DNA from: Marinibacterium sp.
GTDB taxonomy: Bacteria > Pseudomonadota > Alphaproteobacteria > Rhodobacterales > Rhodobacteraceae
Length of the DNA stretch: 64,000 nt
Direction: 5' to 3'
NCBI GenBank assembly: GCA_017643305.1
Contig: JAEPNQ010000003.1
Location: 1 to 64,000, forward strand
In this document: positions 18,772 through 28,667 of the stretch, piece after piece
Position numbering within the stretch: position 1 is the first letter of the stretch
How the letters are laid out: each line of letters starts with the position of its first letter
Translations under genes and position numbers: made by a program
Notes under the pieces: model-generated
Database searches by the model: none
Told to the model about the DNA's origin: nothing
Seen by the model: only the letters and a program-made list of their open reading frames with translations

Positions 18772-19422
18772 TCAGACGCCGCGCTGTCCAAAAATTGCGG
18801 AGCCAACGCGCACATGCGTGGCGCCCAGCGCAATCGCGGTTTCAAAATCGCCGCTCATCCCCATTGAAAGTCCCGGTAGGCCATTGCGCTCTGCAATCTT
18901 GGCCAACAGGGCGAAATGCAAGGCCGGTTCTTCTTCCGCCGGGGGAATGCACATTAGCCCGGTCACCGGCAGATCCAGCGCACAGCAATCGGCAATGAAC
19001 GCGTCCGCCTCAGCTGGCAGAATGCCCGCCTTCTGAGGCTCTTCACCGGTGTTCACCTGAATGAACAGATCGGGACACGACCCGGTTTCGTGGGCCAGCC
19101 GCGCGAGGGTCTGCGCCAGTTTCGGGCGGTCCAGGCTGTGGATCACATCGAACAACTCCAAAGCCGCACGTGCCTTATTGGTTTGCAAAGGGCCCACCAG
19201 ATGCAGTTCGACTCCCTCGAACCGTGCCTTGAAGTCTGGCCACTTGCCCTGAGCTTCTTGCACGCGGTTTTCACCGAACGCACGGTGACCCTGCTCCAAA
19301 ACCGCTTCAACGCGTTCGTTGGGCTGCACTTTGGAAATGGCGATCAGTTTGACAGATCCTTCTGCCCGTCCGACCTTACACTCCGCCGCCGATACCCGAC
19401 TGAGAATTTCTTTCAATAACAT
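18772..19422 (-). CDS. YggS family PLP homeostasis protein
   Basis: A 216-residue single-domain TIM-barrel protein that binds PLP and affects B6 and amino-acid homeostasis rather than acting as a clear enzyme. The PLP lysine is in LIAISKVQPNERVE. Other family marks are FGENRVQEAQGKW, LHLVGPLQTNKAR, VNTGEEPQKAG and LSMGMSGDFETAIALGATHVRVGSAIFG. It converges with the lytic transglycosylase gene, with only three bases between. Confidence 0.94.
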   Translation of the reverse strand: MLLKEILSRVSAAECKVGRAEGSVKLIAISKVQPNERVEAVLEQGHRAFGENRVQEAQGKWPDFKARFEGVELHLVGPLQTNKARAALELFDVIHSLDRPKLAQTLARLAHETGSCPDLFIQVNTGEEPQKAGILPAEADAFIADCCALDLPVTGLMCIPPAEEEPALHFALLAKIAERNGLPGLSMGMSGDFETAIALGATHVRVGSAIFGQRGV

Positions 19423-19470
19423 GAGGTTTCTCCGGTTTCAGCGACACAAGATCACTGCACCGCACGAATG

Positions 19471-19496
19471 AAAAGGGCAGACCCGAAGGTCTGCCC
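19471..19496 (-). terminator. Rho-independent terminator downstream of porin gene
   Basis: GGGCAGACC (19475-19483) pairs with GGTCTGCCC (19488-19496) around a four-base loop. On the minus strand the stem is followed by TTTT (19471-19474). It lies 25 bases past the porin stop. Confidence 0.8.
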
Positions 19497-19520
19497 AATC
19501 CTGTAACTTGCTCGCTTCAG

Positions 19521-20492
19521 TTAGAAGGAGAAGTAAACACCAGCCTGGAAGGTGTCGTTGTCGGTGGAATTACGACGATAGCCGGTTTCGAAGGAAACAC
19601 CACCACCCAGATCATAGGAGTAGTGAATGCCGTAAGACGTGCCGTCTTGATTGTTGTCTGTACGACCAGCAGCAACGTCCGCTGCGGACACTGCGTCTTC
19701 ACGAGTGACCCAGAGCAGGATGTTGGAAGCTGCGCCAATATCCGTGTTGACGTACAGACCGTATTTTCCGATACCATCGTTATCGCCATAAGCTGCGCGA
19801 ACGCCGAAGTTACCGATGTCACCGGAGAGGCTAACGGCAAGCTTGTCTTCGAATGTGCCGACGTCAGAGGACTGGTAACCGACTGCAGCGCGCCAGTCGC
19901 CGAAGCTGTAAGAAACGTTTGCACCCAAACGGTTAGTGGCCGTCGCACCGTTACGCTCGGAGTACGAAATGTGACCAGAGAAGGCGCCGCTGGAGTACAT
20001 CACTTCCACACCGTTCACGCCTGCACCACCGGACGAATATGCATCCCAGTTAAAGTATTCGCCGTTCACGTTACCCACGTGGCTGACGAAGCCTGCACCG
20101 TCAACACCGGTACCAGCAGTACGGGTTTCGAGGTACATGCCCGGCATGCCTTCATACGCACCAATGATGTTACCAACCATCACGGTGAGGCCTTCGTAGG
20201 ACACGGAGAAGCGTGCACCGTTGAACGCGCCAGCGTTCGGAGTGTTGTCACGGCTTTCAGCCTGTGCGCGATACCGTGCACCGAACGCGACGCCACCGTC
20301 GGTTTCTGCCGACATGTCGAACTGCAGACGCAGACGGCTGGTGATTGTGGTTTTGCTGATGTTGTTTGTTGCACGGCTGTTGCCGTCGTTGTAGTCCAAG
20401 CCAAAACGGCCATAGCCGCTAATGCGGACATCTGCGGCAGCCATGGAGCCCACTGCGACCAGGGCCGTTGCCGCGAAGAGAACCTTTTTCAT
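19521..20492 (-). CDS. Outer-membrane porin
   Basis: A 323-residue beta-barrel porin of the Rhodobacter type. It has a cleavable signal peptide (MKKVLFAATALVAVGSMAAA) followed by DVRISGYGRFGLDYNDG, alternating strand-like sequence rich in Gly, Asn, Thr and aromatic residues, and a C-terminal strand ending in Phe (GVYFSF), the usual outer-membrane insertion signal. Translation of a highly expressed product is suggested by the dedicated terminator. Confidence 0.93.
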   Translation of the reverse strand: MKKVLFAATALVAVGSMAAADVRISGYGRFGLDYNDGNSRATNNISKTTITSRLRLQFDMSAETDGGVAFGARYRAQAESRDNTPNAGAFNGARFSVSYEGLTVMVGNIIGAYEGMPGMYLETRTAGTGVDGAGFVSHVGNVNGEYFNWDAYSSGGAGVNGVEVMYSSGAFSGHISYSERNGATATNRLGANVSYSFGDWRAAVGYQSSDVGTFEDKLAVSLSGDIGNFGVRAAYGDNDGIGKYGLYVNTDIGAASNILLWVTREDAVSAADVAAGRTDNNQDGTSYGIHYSYDLGGGVSFETGYRRNSTDNDTFQAGVYFSF

Positions 20493-20810
20493 AGTTTTTC
20501 CCTCGGTTTCAATTCATACGCCCAAACCGGTGAATCCGGTATGGGTATGACTCGGGTGTCGCCTTTTCGAGCGGTAATTGGCAAGAGGCCGATCTTTTCG
20601 CATGTCAAAGTGGTAACGGATGGTGCAGCTATGCCACAGTCTTACCGCATGCCGTGAAAGCCCGGCAAAACCTGACCTGAGCTTCGATAGGTTATCGCTT
20701 TCCTTTGGCCACAGTCTTTGACGCGTAACATTTTTACGCTCGTTTATAACACTTGCCCCGCCAGAGCGGCTTCGGTAGGAAAATTCAACAAGTCCGAGCA
20801 GGAAGCGGAA

Positions 20811-21317
20811 ATGGCACTCCAAAAGTTGTCGAAAATCACTGTAGTTCTCTCTTTGGCTGTTGGCCTCGCGGCCTGCGGACCTCGAAGCGTAGATACGACA
20901 AGTGCTACAATATCCTCTGACGCCCCCCCGGGTGGACCGGTGCAAGGGCGCGAAACAGCAGGCTTTAACTATGAACGCTCATCCATCTGGGATGTGTTCG
21001 GCCCGAATCGTACGGAACAGACGGTACAAGTAAACCGCTACCTTTGGACCGCGACCCTGGATGTGTTGAGCTTCCTGCCGGTTCAATCGGTTGATCCTTT
21101 CACCGGTGTGATCATCACGGGCTATGGAACGCCCCCTGGCGGCGGGCGGGCTTACCGCGCGACGGTCCACATAACGGATCCTGCGTTGGATGCCCGCAGC
21201 CTCAAGGTTTCGCTGCAATCCAAAGGCGGCGCAGTCAGCGGCTCCACAGCCCGCGCTGTAGAGGATGCCATTCTAACCCGGGCCCGTCAGATACGCGACA
21301 GGGACAGCAACCTGTAG
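20811..21317 (+). CDS. DUF3576 lipoprotein
   Basis: A 168-residue predicted lipoprotein. The start at ATG 20811 follows AGGAAGCGGA and gives a lipoprotein signal, LSLAVGLAACG, with the lipidated Cys at about 22. The body carries NYERSSIWDVFG and YLWTATLDVLSFLPVQSVDPFTGVIITGYG, the DUF3576 pattern, plus an RAYRATVHI stretch. Function unknown; likely attached to the outer membrane. It is divergent from the porin gene and has its own terminator. Confidence 0.88.
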   Translation: MALQKLSKITVVLSLAVGLAACGPRSVDTTSATISSDAPPGGPVQGRETAGFNYERSSIWDVFGPNRTEQTVQVNRYLWTATLDVLSFLPVQSVDPFTGVIITGYGTPPGGGRAYRATVHITDPALDARSLKVSLQSKGGAVSGSTARAVEDAILTRARQIRDRDSNL

Positions 21318-21345
21318 AAACCCGGACAAATCCGCTCTATGACCA

Positions 21346-21372
21346 CGCCGGGCCTATCGCCCGGCGTTTTTT
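21346..21372 (+). terminator. Rho-independent terminator after DUF3576 gene
   Basis: CGCCGGGC (21346-21353) pairs with GCCCGGCG (21359-21366) with a five-base loop, followed by six T. It sits 29 bases past the DUF3576 stop and 18 bases before leuS. Confidence 0.85.
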
Positions 21373-21389
21373 ATGCAAAGGACATACAA

Positions 21390-23936
21390 ATGTCGCGTTA
21401 CTCCGCGAACGAGATCGAAGCCAAGTGGCAAGAGGCATGGAAAAAGGCCGGGATATTTGAAGCCCAGCGCAGCGCCGACAAACCGAAATACTACGTGCTG
21501 GAGATGTTTCCTTACCCGTCGGGCCGCATTCACATGGGTCATGTGCGCAACTACACGATGGGTGACGTGATCGCGCGGCATAAGTTGGCGACCGGGCATA
21601 ATGTGCTGCATCCGATGGGCTGGGACGCGTTTGGCATGCCCGCTGAAAATGCTGCCATGGCCAGCGGCGGACACCCAAAGGATTGGACCTACGGCAACAT
21701 CGCTACGATGAAAGACCAGATGCAGCCGCTGGGCCTGTCCATCGACTGGTCGCGCGAATTTGCCACTTGTGACCCCGAATATTACGGCCAGCAGCAGGCG
21801 TTGTTCCTCGACATGCTCGACGCTGACCTCGTCTATCGCAAGAACGCCGTGGTCAACTGGGACCCGGTCGACATGACCGTGCTGGCCAACGAGCAAGTAA
21901 TTGACGGCAAAGGCTGGCGGTCGGGCGCGGATGTGGAGCGTCGCGAACTGACACAGTGGTTCTTCAATATCTCCGGCATGGCCGAAGAACTGCTCGACGC
22001 GATTGACGGGCTCGACAACTGGCCCGCTAAGGTAAAGCTGATGCAGGCCAACTGGATCGGGAAAAGTCGCGGTCTGCAGTTCAGCTTTGAACGCAACGAT
22101 GGGGGTGAGATCGAGGTGTATACCACCCGCCCCGATACGCTGATGGGCGCTTCGTTTGTCGGCATTTCGCCGGACCACCAGATTGCCAAGGCGATGGAGG
22201 CGAAAAACCCCGAGATCGCGGATTTTGTGGCGCGCTGCCGCACGGGCGGAACTACAGAAGAGGCGATCGAAAAGGCCGAAAAGTTGGGTTACGACACCGG
22301 GCTTCGGGTCAAGCATCCACTGGATCCAAATTGGGAACTGCCCGTCTGGATCGCAAATTTCATCCTGATGGATTACGGTACCGGCGCGATTTTCGGCTGC
22401 CCGGCCCATGACCAGCGCGATCTGGATTTCTGCCGCAAATATGACCTGCCGGTGATCGACACCTTCTTTGCTCTCGACAACGCAACGCCAGTCGACACAG
22501 AGGCTTTTGTGCCTCCCAAGACGGAGAAAGTGAAATGGGTCAACCATTTCACCGGTATCGACGTGGCCACGGGGCAGGAAGGCATCGATGCTACGATTGA
22601 TTTCGCCGAAGCGCAGGGCTGGGGCAAGGGCGTGACCAACTTCCGGCTGCGCGACTGGGGGCTTAGCCGACAGCGGTATTGGGGCTGCCCGATTCCGGTT
22701 GTGCATTGCGACGATTGCGGTGTGGTCCCGGAGAAGAAAGAAAACCTACCCGTCCGCCTGCCTGATGACGTGAGCTTTGACATTCCCGGCAATCCGCTGG
22801 ACCGGCACCCGACATGGCGCGATGTGCCCTGCCCGAAATGCGGCAAACCGGCCAAGCGCGAAACCGACACGATGGATACGTTTGTCGATTCGTCGTGGTA
22901 TTTCGCTCGGTTCACCGCGCCGCGGGCTGAAACCCCGACCGAAATGGCTGATGCGGAATACTGGATGAACGTGGACCAGTATATCGGTGGGATCGAACAT
23001 GCGATTCTCCACCTTCTCTATTCCCGGTTCTTCGCTCGCGCGATGAACATCACCAACCACTTGCCTGCCTCTGCTCGCGAGCCGTTTGATGCGCTGTTCA
23101 CCCAAGGCATGGTGACCCACGCGATCTTCCAGACCATCGGGGACAATGCCCGCCCGGTCTATCACTACCCAGAAGATGTGGATCTGCGCGATGGCAGCGG
23201 CTTCCTCGAGGATGGTACGGAGGTAGAGATCATCCCATCGGCGAAAATGTCCAAGTCAAAGAACAACGTGGTCGATCCGCTGAATATCATCTCGGCATAT
23301 GGCGCAGACACAGCGCGCTGGTTCGTGCTGTCCGATTCGCCCCCAGAGCGCGATGTGGAATGGACCGCCTCTGGCGCTGAAGCCGCGCATAAACACCTGA
23401 GCCGTGTTTACCGGATTGCTGCAGAAGCGCTGGCTGCGGATTCCACAGGCGCATCTGATGCAGACACTAAGCTGCTGCGGGAAATGCACAAGACCATTCA
23501 CGAAGTGTCCGGCGGTGTCGAATCATTTGGCTTCAACGCTGCAATTGCCAAGCTCTACGCCTTTACCAACACCATGTCGAAATCGGCTGCAGGCGGTGAT
23601 GCCAAGCGCGTGGCGGTCAAGACGCTGGCACAGCTCATGGCGCCAATGACCCCGCATCTGAGCGAAGAAATCTGGTCCATGCTGGGCGAAGACGGGCTGG
23701 TCGCCATGGCCCCGTGGCCAAAGGCCGACCCGGCCATGCTGGTCGAAGACACCATCACCCTGCCGGTGCAGGTGAACGGCAAGCGGCGCGCGGAAATCAA
23801 CGTAGGCAAGGATCTGTCCAAGGATGAGGTTGAAAAAATCGCGCTGGCGGAAGAGGCTGTTCAAAGAGCGTTGAACGGTGCTCAGCCCAAGAAAGTCATC
23901 GTTGTGCCGGGGCGAATTGTGAATGTGGTTGTCTGA
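21390..23936 (+). CDS. leuS: Leucyl-tRNA synthetase
   Basis: Charges tRNA-Leu. The 848-residue class I synthetase shows the HIGH-like motif [14 protein letters not shown], the editing domain ([21 protein letters not shown]), a CxxC...CxxC zinc segment ([19 protein letters not shown]), and [15 protein letters not shown] 21390 fits homologues. The frame is open upstream through the terminator, but that is not credible coding. The lptE start lies inside its 3' end. Confidence 0.98.
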   Translation: MSRYSANEIEAKWQEAWKKAGIFEAQRSADKPKYYVLEMFPYPSGRIHMGHVRNYTMGDVIARHKLATGHNVLHPMGWDAFGMPAENAAMASGGHPKDWTYGNIATMKDQMQPLGLSIDWSREFATCDPEYYGQQQALFLDMLDADLVYRKNAVVNWDPVDMTVLANEQVIDGKGWRSGADVERRELTQWFFNISGMAEELLDAIDGLDNWPAKVKLMQANWIGKSRGLQFSFERNDGGEIEVYTTRPDTLMGASFVGISPDHQIAKAMEAKNPEIADFVARCRTGGTTEEAIEKAEKLGYDTGLRVKHPLDPNWELPVWIANFILMDYGTGAIFGCPAHDQRDLDFCRKYDLPVIDTFFALDNATPVDTEAFVPPKTEKVKWVNHFTGIDVATGQEGIDATIDFAEAQGWGKGVTNFRLRDWGLSRQRYWGCPIPVVHCDDCGVVPEKKENLPVRLPDDVSFDIPGNPLDRHPTWRDVPCPKCGKPAKRETDTMDTFVDSSWYFARFTAPRAETPTEMADAEYWMNVDQYIGGIEHAILHLLYSRFFARAMNITNHLPASAREPFDALFTQGMVTHAIFQTIGDNARPVYHYPEDVDLRDGSGFLEDGTEVEIIPSAKMSKSKNNVVDPLNIISAYGADTARWFVLSDSPPERDVEWTASGAEAAHKHLSRVYRIAAEALAADSTGASDADTKLLREMHKTIHEVSGGVESFGFNAAIAKLYAFTNTMSKSAAGGDAKRVAVKTLAQLMAPMTPHLSEEIWSMLGEDGLVAMAPWPKADPAMLVEDTITLPVQVNGKRRAEINVGKDLSKDEVEKIALAEEAVQRALNGAQPKKVIVVPGRIVNVVV

Positions 23937-24417
23937 CCGGAGAAACCTGTTGATCGGCTCTGTCGCCCTGCTGTTGGCAGGCGCGTGTGGGTTTACCCCG
24001 GTCTATGGGCCAAACGGGATCGGCACCGCATTGAATGGCAAGGTGAACGTGGCCGAACCAACGGACCGTGACACATACCTGCTGGTGCAGGAACTGGAGC
24101 AGCGGTTTGGGCAGCCCGTTTCTTCGGAATACGACCTGACACTGGCCCTGCTGACCGTTACTGAAGGTGAGGCGGTTACTGCATCGGGCGACATCACCCG
24201 TTTCAGCCTCGTGGGAGAGGTTGAATATGCCCTGACTCACCGAACCAGCCAGACCCGCGTGTCGCAAGGTGTCGTACGCAACTTCACCGGTTATTCCGCC
24301 ACCGGGTCCACCGTGGAAACGTTGGCTTCGGAAAGGGACGCGCAGGAACGCTTGATGATCATCATCGCGGATCAGATTGTGGCCCAGATCTATGCGACAG
24401 CGGAGCTGGTGGAGTGA
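23923..24417 (+). CDS. lptE: LPS-assembly lipoprotein LptE
   Basis: A 164-residue outer-membrane lipoprotein that plugs LptD during lipopolysaccharide export. The lipoprotein signal is [21 protein letters not shown], with the lipobox Cys followed by the typical GF-x-P-x-Y/YG of LptE. Its start overlaps the leuS stop by 14 bases, and its stop overlaps the holA start. The leuS-lptE-holA order is standard in proteobacteria. Confidence 0.92.
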   Translation: MWLSDRRNLLIGSVALLLAGACGFTPVYGPNGIGTALNGKVNVAEPTDRDTYLLVQELEQRFGQPVSSEYDLTLALLTVTEGEAVTASGDITRFSLVGEVEYALTHRTSQTRVSQGVVRNFTGYSATGSTVETLASERDAQERLMIIIADQIVAQIYATAELVE

Positions 24418-25442
24418 AGCTGAGCCCCCGCGAGGCCCCCGGCTATTTCGCCAAGCCTGACCCACGCAAATCCGGGCTGCTAATTTTCGGACAGGACCCC
24501 ATGCGCGTGGCGCTGCGCCGCCAACAGGTGATCGCCGCATTACTGGGACCAGCGGCAGCAGAAGAAATGCGCCTGACGCGGTTGGCCGGGTCCGAGGTGC
24601 GGTCTGACCCCGCATTAGTTCTGGATGCGATCAAGGCAGCCGGGTTCTTTCCCGGTCACCGCGCCGTTTTTGTCGAAGACGCCACTGACGCCTGCGGGCC
24701 TGCCATCCTATCAGTGCTGGAAAACTGGCAGGACGGTGATGCAACATTGATTGTGACCGCCGGAGCGCTCAAAGCATCCTCCAAGCTGCGTAAAGGGTTC
24801 GAAGCGCACCCCAATGCTTTTGCAGCTGCCATTTATGATGACCCACCATCGCGGGCAGAGATCGAAGCACAGCTGAAATCCGCTGGGCTTGCCGCGGTTT
24901 CGCCCGACGCACAAAGCTTGCTGTCGGCCTATGCCGCGCAGCTTGGGCCAGGCGATTTCAGCAAGCTTGTGGAAAAAATTGGGCTCTACAAGCTTGGCGA
25001 TGCAGCACCGCTCAGCCTCAAAGACGTCGAAGCCTGCGCTCCGCAATCGGTTGAGGCGGATCTGGATGATATCCTGAACATCGTCGCTGAAGCCCGCAGT
25101 GGAGAAATCGGCCCAACCCTGCGCCGGTTGCAGGCACAGGGCACAAATGCTGTCAGCCTATGCATCGGGGCTACGCGACATTTCCGTACACTCTATGCCG
25201 CGGCATCCGATCCAAAGGGCGCGGCCGCCGGGGTTGGCAAGTTACGCCCACCGGTCTTTGGCCCGCGGCGGGACCGAATTGTCCGGCAGGCCTCCACCTG
25301 GGGGCCGGTCAAGCTCGAAGCCGCGCTGACGCTGCTGACGGATACGGACCTGCAATTGCGCTCCACCGGGCAGACCGCACCGGCCATGGCGCTGGTCGAA
25401 CGCGCGCTGATCCGGCTGGCCATGCTGGGCAAACCGCGATGA
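24414..25442 (+). CDS. holA: DNA polymerase III delta subunit
   Basis: Clamp-loader subunit that opens the beta clamp. The 342-residue product has the family segments KSGLLIFGQDPMRVALRRQQV, DPALVLDAIKAAGFFPGHRAVFVE and LGPGDFSKLVEKIGLYKLGD, with the C-terminal collar domain. It begins with GTG, overlapping the lptE stop as GTGA. Confidence 0.94.
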   Translation: MKLSPREAPGYFAKPDPRKSGLLIFGQDPMRVALRRQQVIAALLGPAAAEEMRLTRLAGSEVRSDPALVLDAIKAAGFFPGHRAVFVEDATDACGPAILSVLENWQDGDATLIVTAGALKASSKLRKGFEAHPNAFAAAIYDDPPSRAEIEAQLKSAGLAAVSPDAQSLLSAYAAQLGPGDFSKLVEKIGLYKLGDAAPLSLKDVEACAPQSVEADLDDILNIVAEARSGEIGPTLRRLQAQGTNAVSLCIGATRHFRTLYAAASDPKGAAAGVGKLRPPVFGPRRDRIVRQASTWGPVKLEAALTLLTDTDLQLRSTGQTAPAMALVERALIRLAMLGKPR

Positions 25443-25507
25443 CCGTCTTTGACACCCGCGCGCAGCGCGTCACATTTCTGCCTGACTGAAACCGAGGAAA
25501 ACCAATC

Positions 25508-26098
25508 ATGTACAAAGTTTATGGCGTATTGCGCAGCCGCGGGTTCCGCGTGATGTGGGCCCTGGAGGAACTGGGACAGCCATATGAAATGATCGAGGCC
25601 GGGCCGCACAGCGAGGCCATCTACGCCGTCAACGCCTCGGGAAAGATCCCGGCGCTTGAGGTCGACGGAGCCATCCTGACCGATTCCACCGCCATCATGA
25701 CCTATCTGGCCGACAATCACTCTGGCCTTGCCGCGCCTGCCGGAACGCTGGAACGGGCGAAACAGGATGCCATGACCCAATGGGCGCTGGACGAGGTCGA
25801 CAGCGTTCTGTGGTCAGCGACCAAACACATGGCCGTTCTCCCCGAGGACCGTCGGGTTCCGGACGTGGTCGAGAGCTGCAAATGGGAGTTTACCAACAGC
25901 ATCGAACGGCTCGCCAAGGACTTCAAGGGCCCGTTACTGACCGGCGAAAACTTTGCCATCGCCGACATCATCTTTGTGCACTGCCTCGGCTGGGCCAGAT
26001 CCATAGGCATTTCCGACCTGCCCGATAACCTGCGCGCTTATGCGCGCGAAGTGCGCGCGCGTCCTGCGTTTCAGGCCGTCATGGCCCACGCTGAATGA
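25508..26098 (+). CDS. Glutathione S-transferase family protein
   Basis: A 196-residue GST. The N-terminal thioredoxin-like domain shows YGVLRSRGFRVMWALEELGQPYE, NASGKIPALEVDGAILTDSTAIMTYLA (the cis-Pro and glutathione-binding region). The C-terminal domain ends with FAIADIIFVHCLGWA (N-capping box). The catalytic residue is probably the Ser/Arg pair near residue 9-10. Substrate unknown. It converges with the flavoprotein gene. Confidence 0.9.
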   Translation: MYKVYGVLRSRGFRVMWALEELGQPYEMIEAGPHSEAIYAVNASGKIPALEVDGAILTDSTAIMTYLADNHSGLAAPAGTLERAKQDAMTQWALDEVDSVLWSATKHMAVLPEDRRVPDVVESCKWEFTNSIERLAKDFKGPLLTGENFAIADIIFVHCLGWARSIGISDLPDNLRAYAREVRARPAFQAVMAHAE

Positions 26099-26100
26099 TT

Positions 26101-27333
26101 TCAGACCGGGTGTGCAGCCGCGGCTCGACCCGCCCAGCGCCCAGTCGCTAGGCAAGCCGTCAGGAGGTATCCACCAGTCGGCGCCTCCCAATCCAGCATT
26201 TCCCCGGCACAGAAAACGCCCGGCCTGACGCGCAGCGTCAGGTCATCGGTCAATGCTGACCAGGGAACGCCGCCAGCGGTTGAAATGGCTTCATCCATCG
26301 GGGCAAGACCGCTGTATCGCATGGGCAGCGCCTTGATGACCTTGGCCAGCGCCGCCGAATTGCTTGGCAGCGGCCGCGCCATTTCCTGCAAAATTGAGGC
26401 TTTGACACCAGAAAGCCCAAGCGCCTTGCGCAAGTAATTGGTCAGGCTGGCCTTACCGCGCGGACGCGAAAGGCGTTTTTCAACCTCTCCAGCGGTCAGA
26501 TCCGGTAACAAATCTACCATCAGGGCCGCACCGCTCCGCAGTGCCGGGGTCAGCGGATACACCCCGCCGCCCTCCAACCCCCTCGCAGACAGAATTGCCT
26601 CCCCACGGCTGACGATCCCGCCTGCCGAAAACGCGATGCCTTTCAGAGGAGCGCCAAACCACCGTGCCATGTGATCTGACCAATCGACCCGCAACGCTGC
26701 ATTTGCAGGCTCAAATGCGGCCAACTCCACCCCAGCTTGTTCCAGATGTGCCGTCCATGTGCCGTCCGATCCCAAGCGCGCCCAGCTGGCTCCACCCAGC
26801 GCCAGCACCGTGACATCAGCCGCAACCGTCTGACGCCCTGTCGGCGTTGTGAAACTCAAGCTTTGTCCCTGCCAGCCCTCCCATCGCCAGCGGGTTTCCA
26901 CCTGAACGCCGCTCGTCGCCAAACGCGCCAACCACGCCCGCAACAAAGGGGAGCCTTTCATGACCTTCGGAAACACGCGCCCCGTGCTGCCGGTGAACAA
27001 GTCCTGCCCCAGCCCACGCGCCCAGTCCTGCATATGTTCCGGACCAAACGCTGCAATCATCGGGGCCAGCCAATCCGCAGCCTCACCATAAGCCGAAAGA
27101 AACGCGTCCAACGGTTCGTCCTTGGTAAGGTTCAGCCCGGATTTACCAGCCATCAGCAGCTTGCGCGCAACCGACGGCTTGGCATCAAACACGCACACGT
27201 CGCAGCCAGCCGCTGACAGCTCCTCCGCTGCCATCAGCCCCGCTGGTCCAGCCCCGATCACCGCTGCTGTCTTGCGTTCCGCACCGATTGCCGTTCTCCT
27301 TTGCGTAACCGTCCCAACATGACCCGGCCCCAT
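26101..27333 (-). CDS. BaiN/HI0933-family FAD-dependent oxidoreductase
   Basis: A flavoprotein of about 410 residues. The dinucleotide-binding motif AAVIGAGPAGLMAAEELSAAG and the HI0933 signature KLLMAGKSGLNLTKDEP are visible. The end has VFCAGEMLDWEAPTGGYLLTACLATGRWAG. The physiological substrate is unknown. The start is uncertain: ATG 27333 overlaps the 5' end of the divergent HNH gene, while an AAAGGAG lies further in without an ATG after it. Confidence 0.88.
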   Translation of the reverse strand: MGPGHVGTVTQRRTAIGAERKTAAVIGAGPAGLMAAEELSAAGCDVCVFDAKPSVARKLLMAGKSGLNLTKDEPLDAFLSAYGEAADWLAPMIAAFGPEHMQDWARGLGQDLFTGSTGRVFPKVMKGSPLLRAWLARLATSGVQVETRWRWEGWQGQSLSFTTPTGRQTVAADVTVLALGGASWARLGSDGTWTAHLEQAGVELAAFEPANAALRVDWSDHMARWFGAPLKGIAFSAGGIVSRGEAILSARGLEGGGVYPLTPALRSGAALMVDLLPDLTAGEVEKRLSRPRGKASLTNYLRKALGLSGVKASILQEMARPLPSNSAALAKVIKALPMRYSGLAPMDEAISTAGGVPWSALTDDLTLRVRPGVFCAGEMLDWEAPTGGYLLTACLATGRWAGRAAAAHPV

Positions 27334-27625
27334 GCCCAACCCAATCTGTCCACTCTGTGACCGTCCGATTCCCGAAGGCGCCAAGCAGAGCCTGCATCAT
27401 CTGACACCCAAGCTGAAAGGCGGCAAGGGCGGACCGACGGTTCTGCTTCATCACATCTGCCACAAGGAAATCCACGCCCGCCTAACCGAAGCTGAACTGG
27501 CTCGCAGCTACAACACGGTCGAAGCGCTGCGGGCAGAACCGGGGCTGGCCAAGTTCATCGCATGGGTACGCAAGCGCCCACCAGAATTTTTGTCCAAGAC
27601 CGTCGGGGGGCGGCGCAAACGCTGA
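27332..27625 (+). CDS. HNH endonuclease domain protein
   Basis: A 97-residue protein with an N-terminal CPLCDRPIP knuckle followed by SLHHLTPKLKGGKGGPTVLLHHICHKEIHARL. This contains the H-N-H-type His residues and a second metal-binding Cys/His set. Such small HNH proteins are widespread in Rhodobacterales and their target is not known. The ATG lies back to back with the start of the divergent flavoprotein gene. Confidence 0.87.
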   Translation: MPNPICPLCDRPIPEGAKQSLHHLTPKLKGGKGGPTVLLHHICHKEIHARLTEAELARSYNTVEALRAEPGLAKFIAWVRKRPPEFLSKTVGGRRKR

Positions 27626-27629
27626 GCTG

Positions 27630-28667
27630 TCACGCCCAGTTCAGCACCACCTTACCGCTTTGTCCCGACCGCATGGCCGCGAAGCCTTCGGCAAAGTCAG
27701 CGACAGGGAAGCGGTGCGTGATAACATCGGCGACGTTCAGCCCGTTCTGTAACATCGCGATCATCTTGTACCAGGTTTCAAAGATTTCCCGGCCATAGAC
27801 GCCCTTGATCGTGATGGCCTTGAAAACAATTCGACTCCAATCCACCGGAGATTTGCCCGGCGGAACACCCAGCAAGGCAACGCGCCCGCCCATGACCAGT
27901 GCTTCGATCATCTGGTCCAGCGCCTGCTGGTTGCCGGACATTTCCAATCCCACGTCAAACCCTTCGGTCATTCGAAGCTGGCCCATCACCTCGCGCAGGT
28001 CCTGTTGAGCTACGTTGACCGGCGTCACATCCGCCACCCGCGCCGCCAAGTCCAGTCGCGCGGGGTTTATGTCGGTGATGACCACGTGCCGCGCGCCCAC
28101 ATGGCGGGCAACAGCGGCAGCCATAATACCGATGGGACCCGCACCGGTAATCAACACGTCTTCGCCGACCAGATCAAAGCTGAGCGCCGTATGTACCGCG
28201 TTGCCCAACGGATCAAGAATTGCGCCGATGTCGTCGGGCACATCATCGGGCAGTGTGACAACATTGAAGGCTGGTAGGCGGAGGTATTCGGCAAAAGCGC
28301 CTTGTTCGTTCACCCCGATGCCGCGCGTTTCGGGATCCAGGTGAAATTTGCCCGCACGGCTTTGGCGGGAATGGTGGCCGATCAGGTGACCTTCGCCAGA
28401 ACAGCGCTGGCCAATCTGCAAGTCGGTCACATTGCGACCAAGCTCTACGATCTCACCTGCAAATTCATGGCCGGTGATCAGAGGCGCAGGAACCGTGCGC
28501 TGCGCCCAATCATCCCATTCCCAGATGTGGATGTCGGTGCCGCAGATCCCGGTCTTGTTCACGCGGATCAGCACATCATCCGGACCGATTTCCGGTACCG
28601 GCGCATCGACCATCCACAGTCCTTGTTCGGGGTGCGATTTTTCCAGCGCCTTCATTGTGTTAAGCAT
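27630..28667 (-). CDS. tdh: L-threonine 3-dehydrogenase
   Basis: Oxidises L-threonine to 2-amino-3-ketobutyrate with NAD+. The 345-residue zinc-type medium-chain dehydrogenase shows the catalytic-zinc region ([25 protein letters not shown]) and [25 protein letters not shown]. The structural-zinc lobe has lost its four cysteines: E. coli Tdh has CGHCRNC...C, here the segment reads [15 protein letters not shown]. An alternative start is the fifth codon (MKALEKS, like E. coli). Its first base shares the last base of the kbl stop. Confidence 0.94.
   Translation of the reverse strand: MLNTMKALEKSHPEQGLWMVDAPVPEIGPDDVLIRVNKTGICGTDIHIWEWDDWAQRTVPAPLITGHEFAGEIVELGRNVTDLQIGQRCSGEGHLIGHHSRQSRAGKFHLDPETRGIGVNEQGAFAEYLRLPAFNVVTLPDDVPDDIGAILDPLGNAVHTALSFDLVGEDVLITGAGPIGIMAAAVARHVGARHVVITDINPARLDLAARVADVTPVNVAQQDLREVMGQLRMTEGFDVGLEMSGNQQALDQMIEALVMGGRVALLGVPPGKSPVDWSRIVFKAITIKGVYGREIFETWYKMIAMLQNGLNVADVITHRFPVADFAEGFAAMRSGQSGKVVLNWA

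Noticed and set aside
20514..20945. 143-codon minus-strand frame between porin and DUF3576 genes
   Set aside because: It covers the divergent promoter region and the signal-peptide region of the lipoprotein gene; no protein-like features.
21354..22706. 450-codon frame antisense to leuS
   Set aside because: Leucyl-tRNA synthetase motifs run through this stretch on the plus strand; long antisense frames are expected at this GC content.
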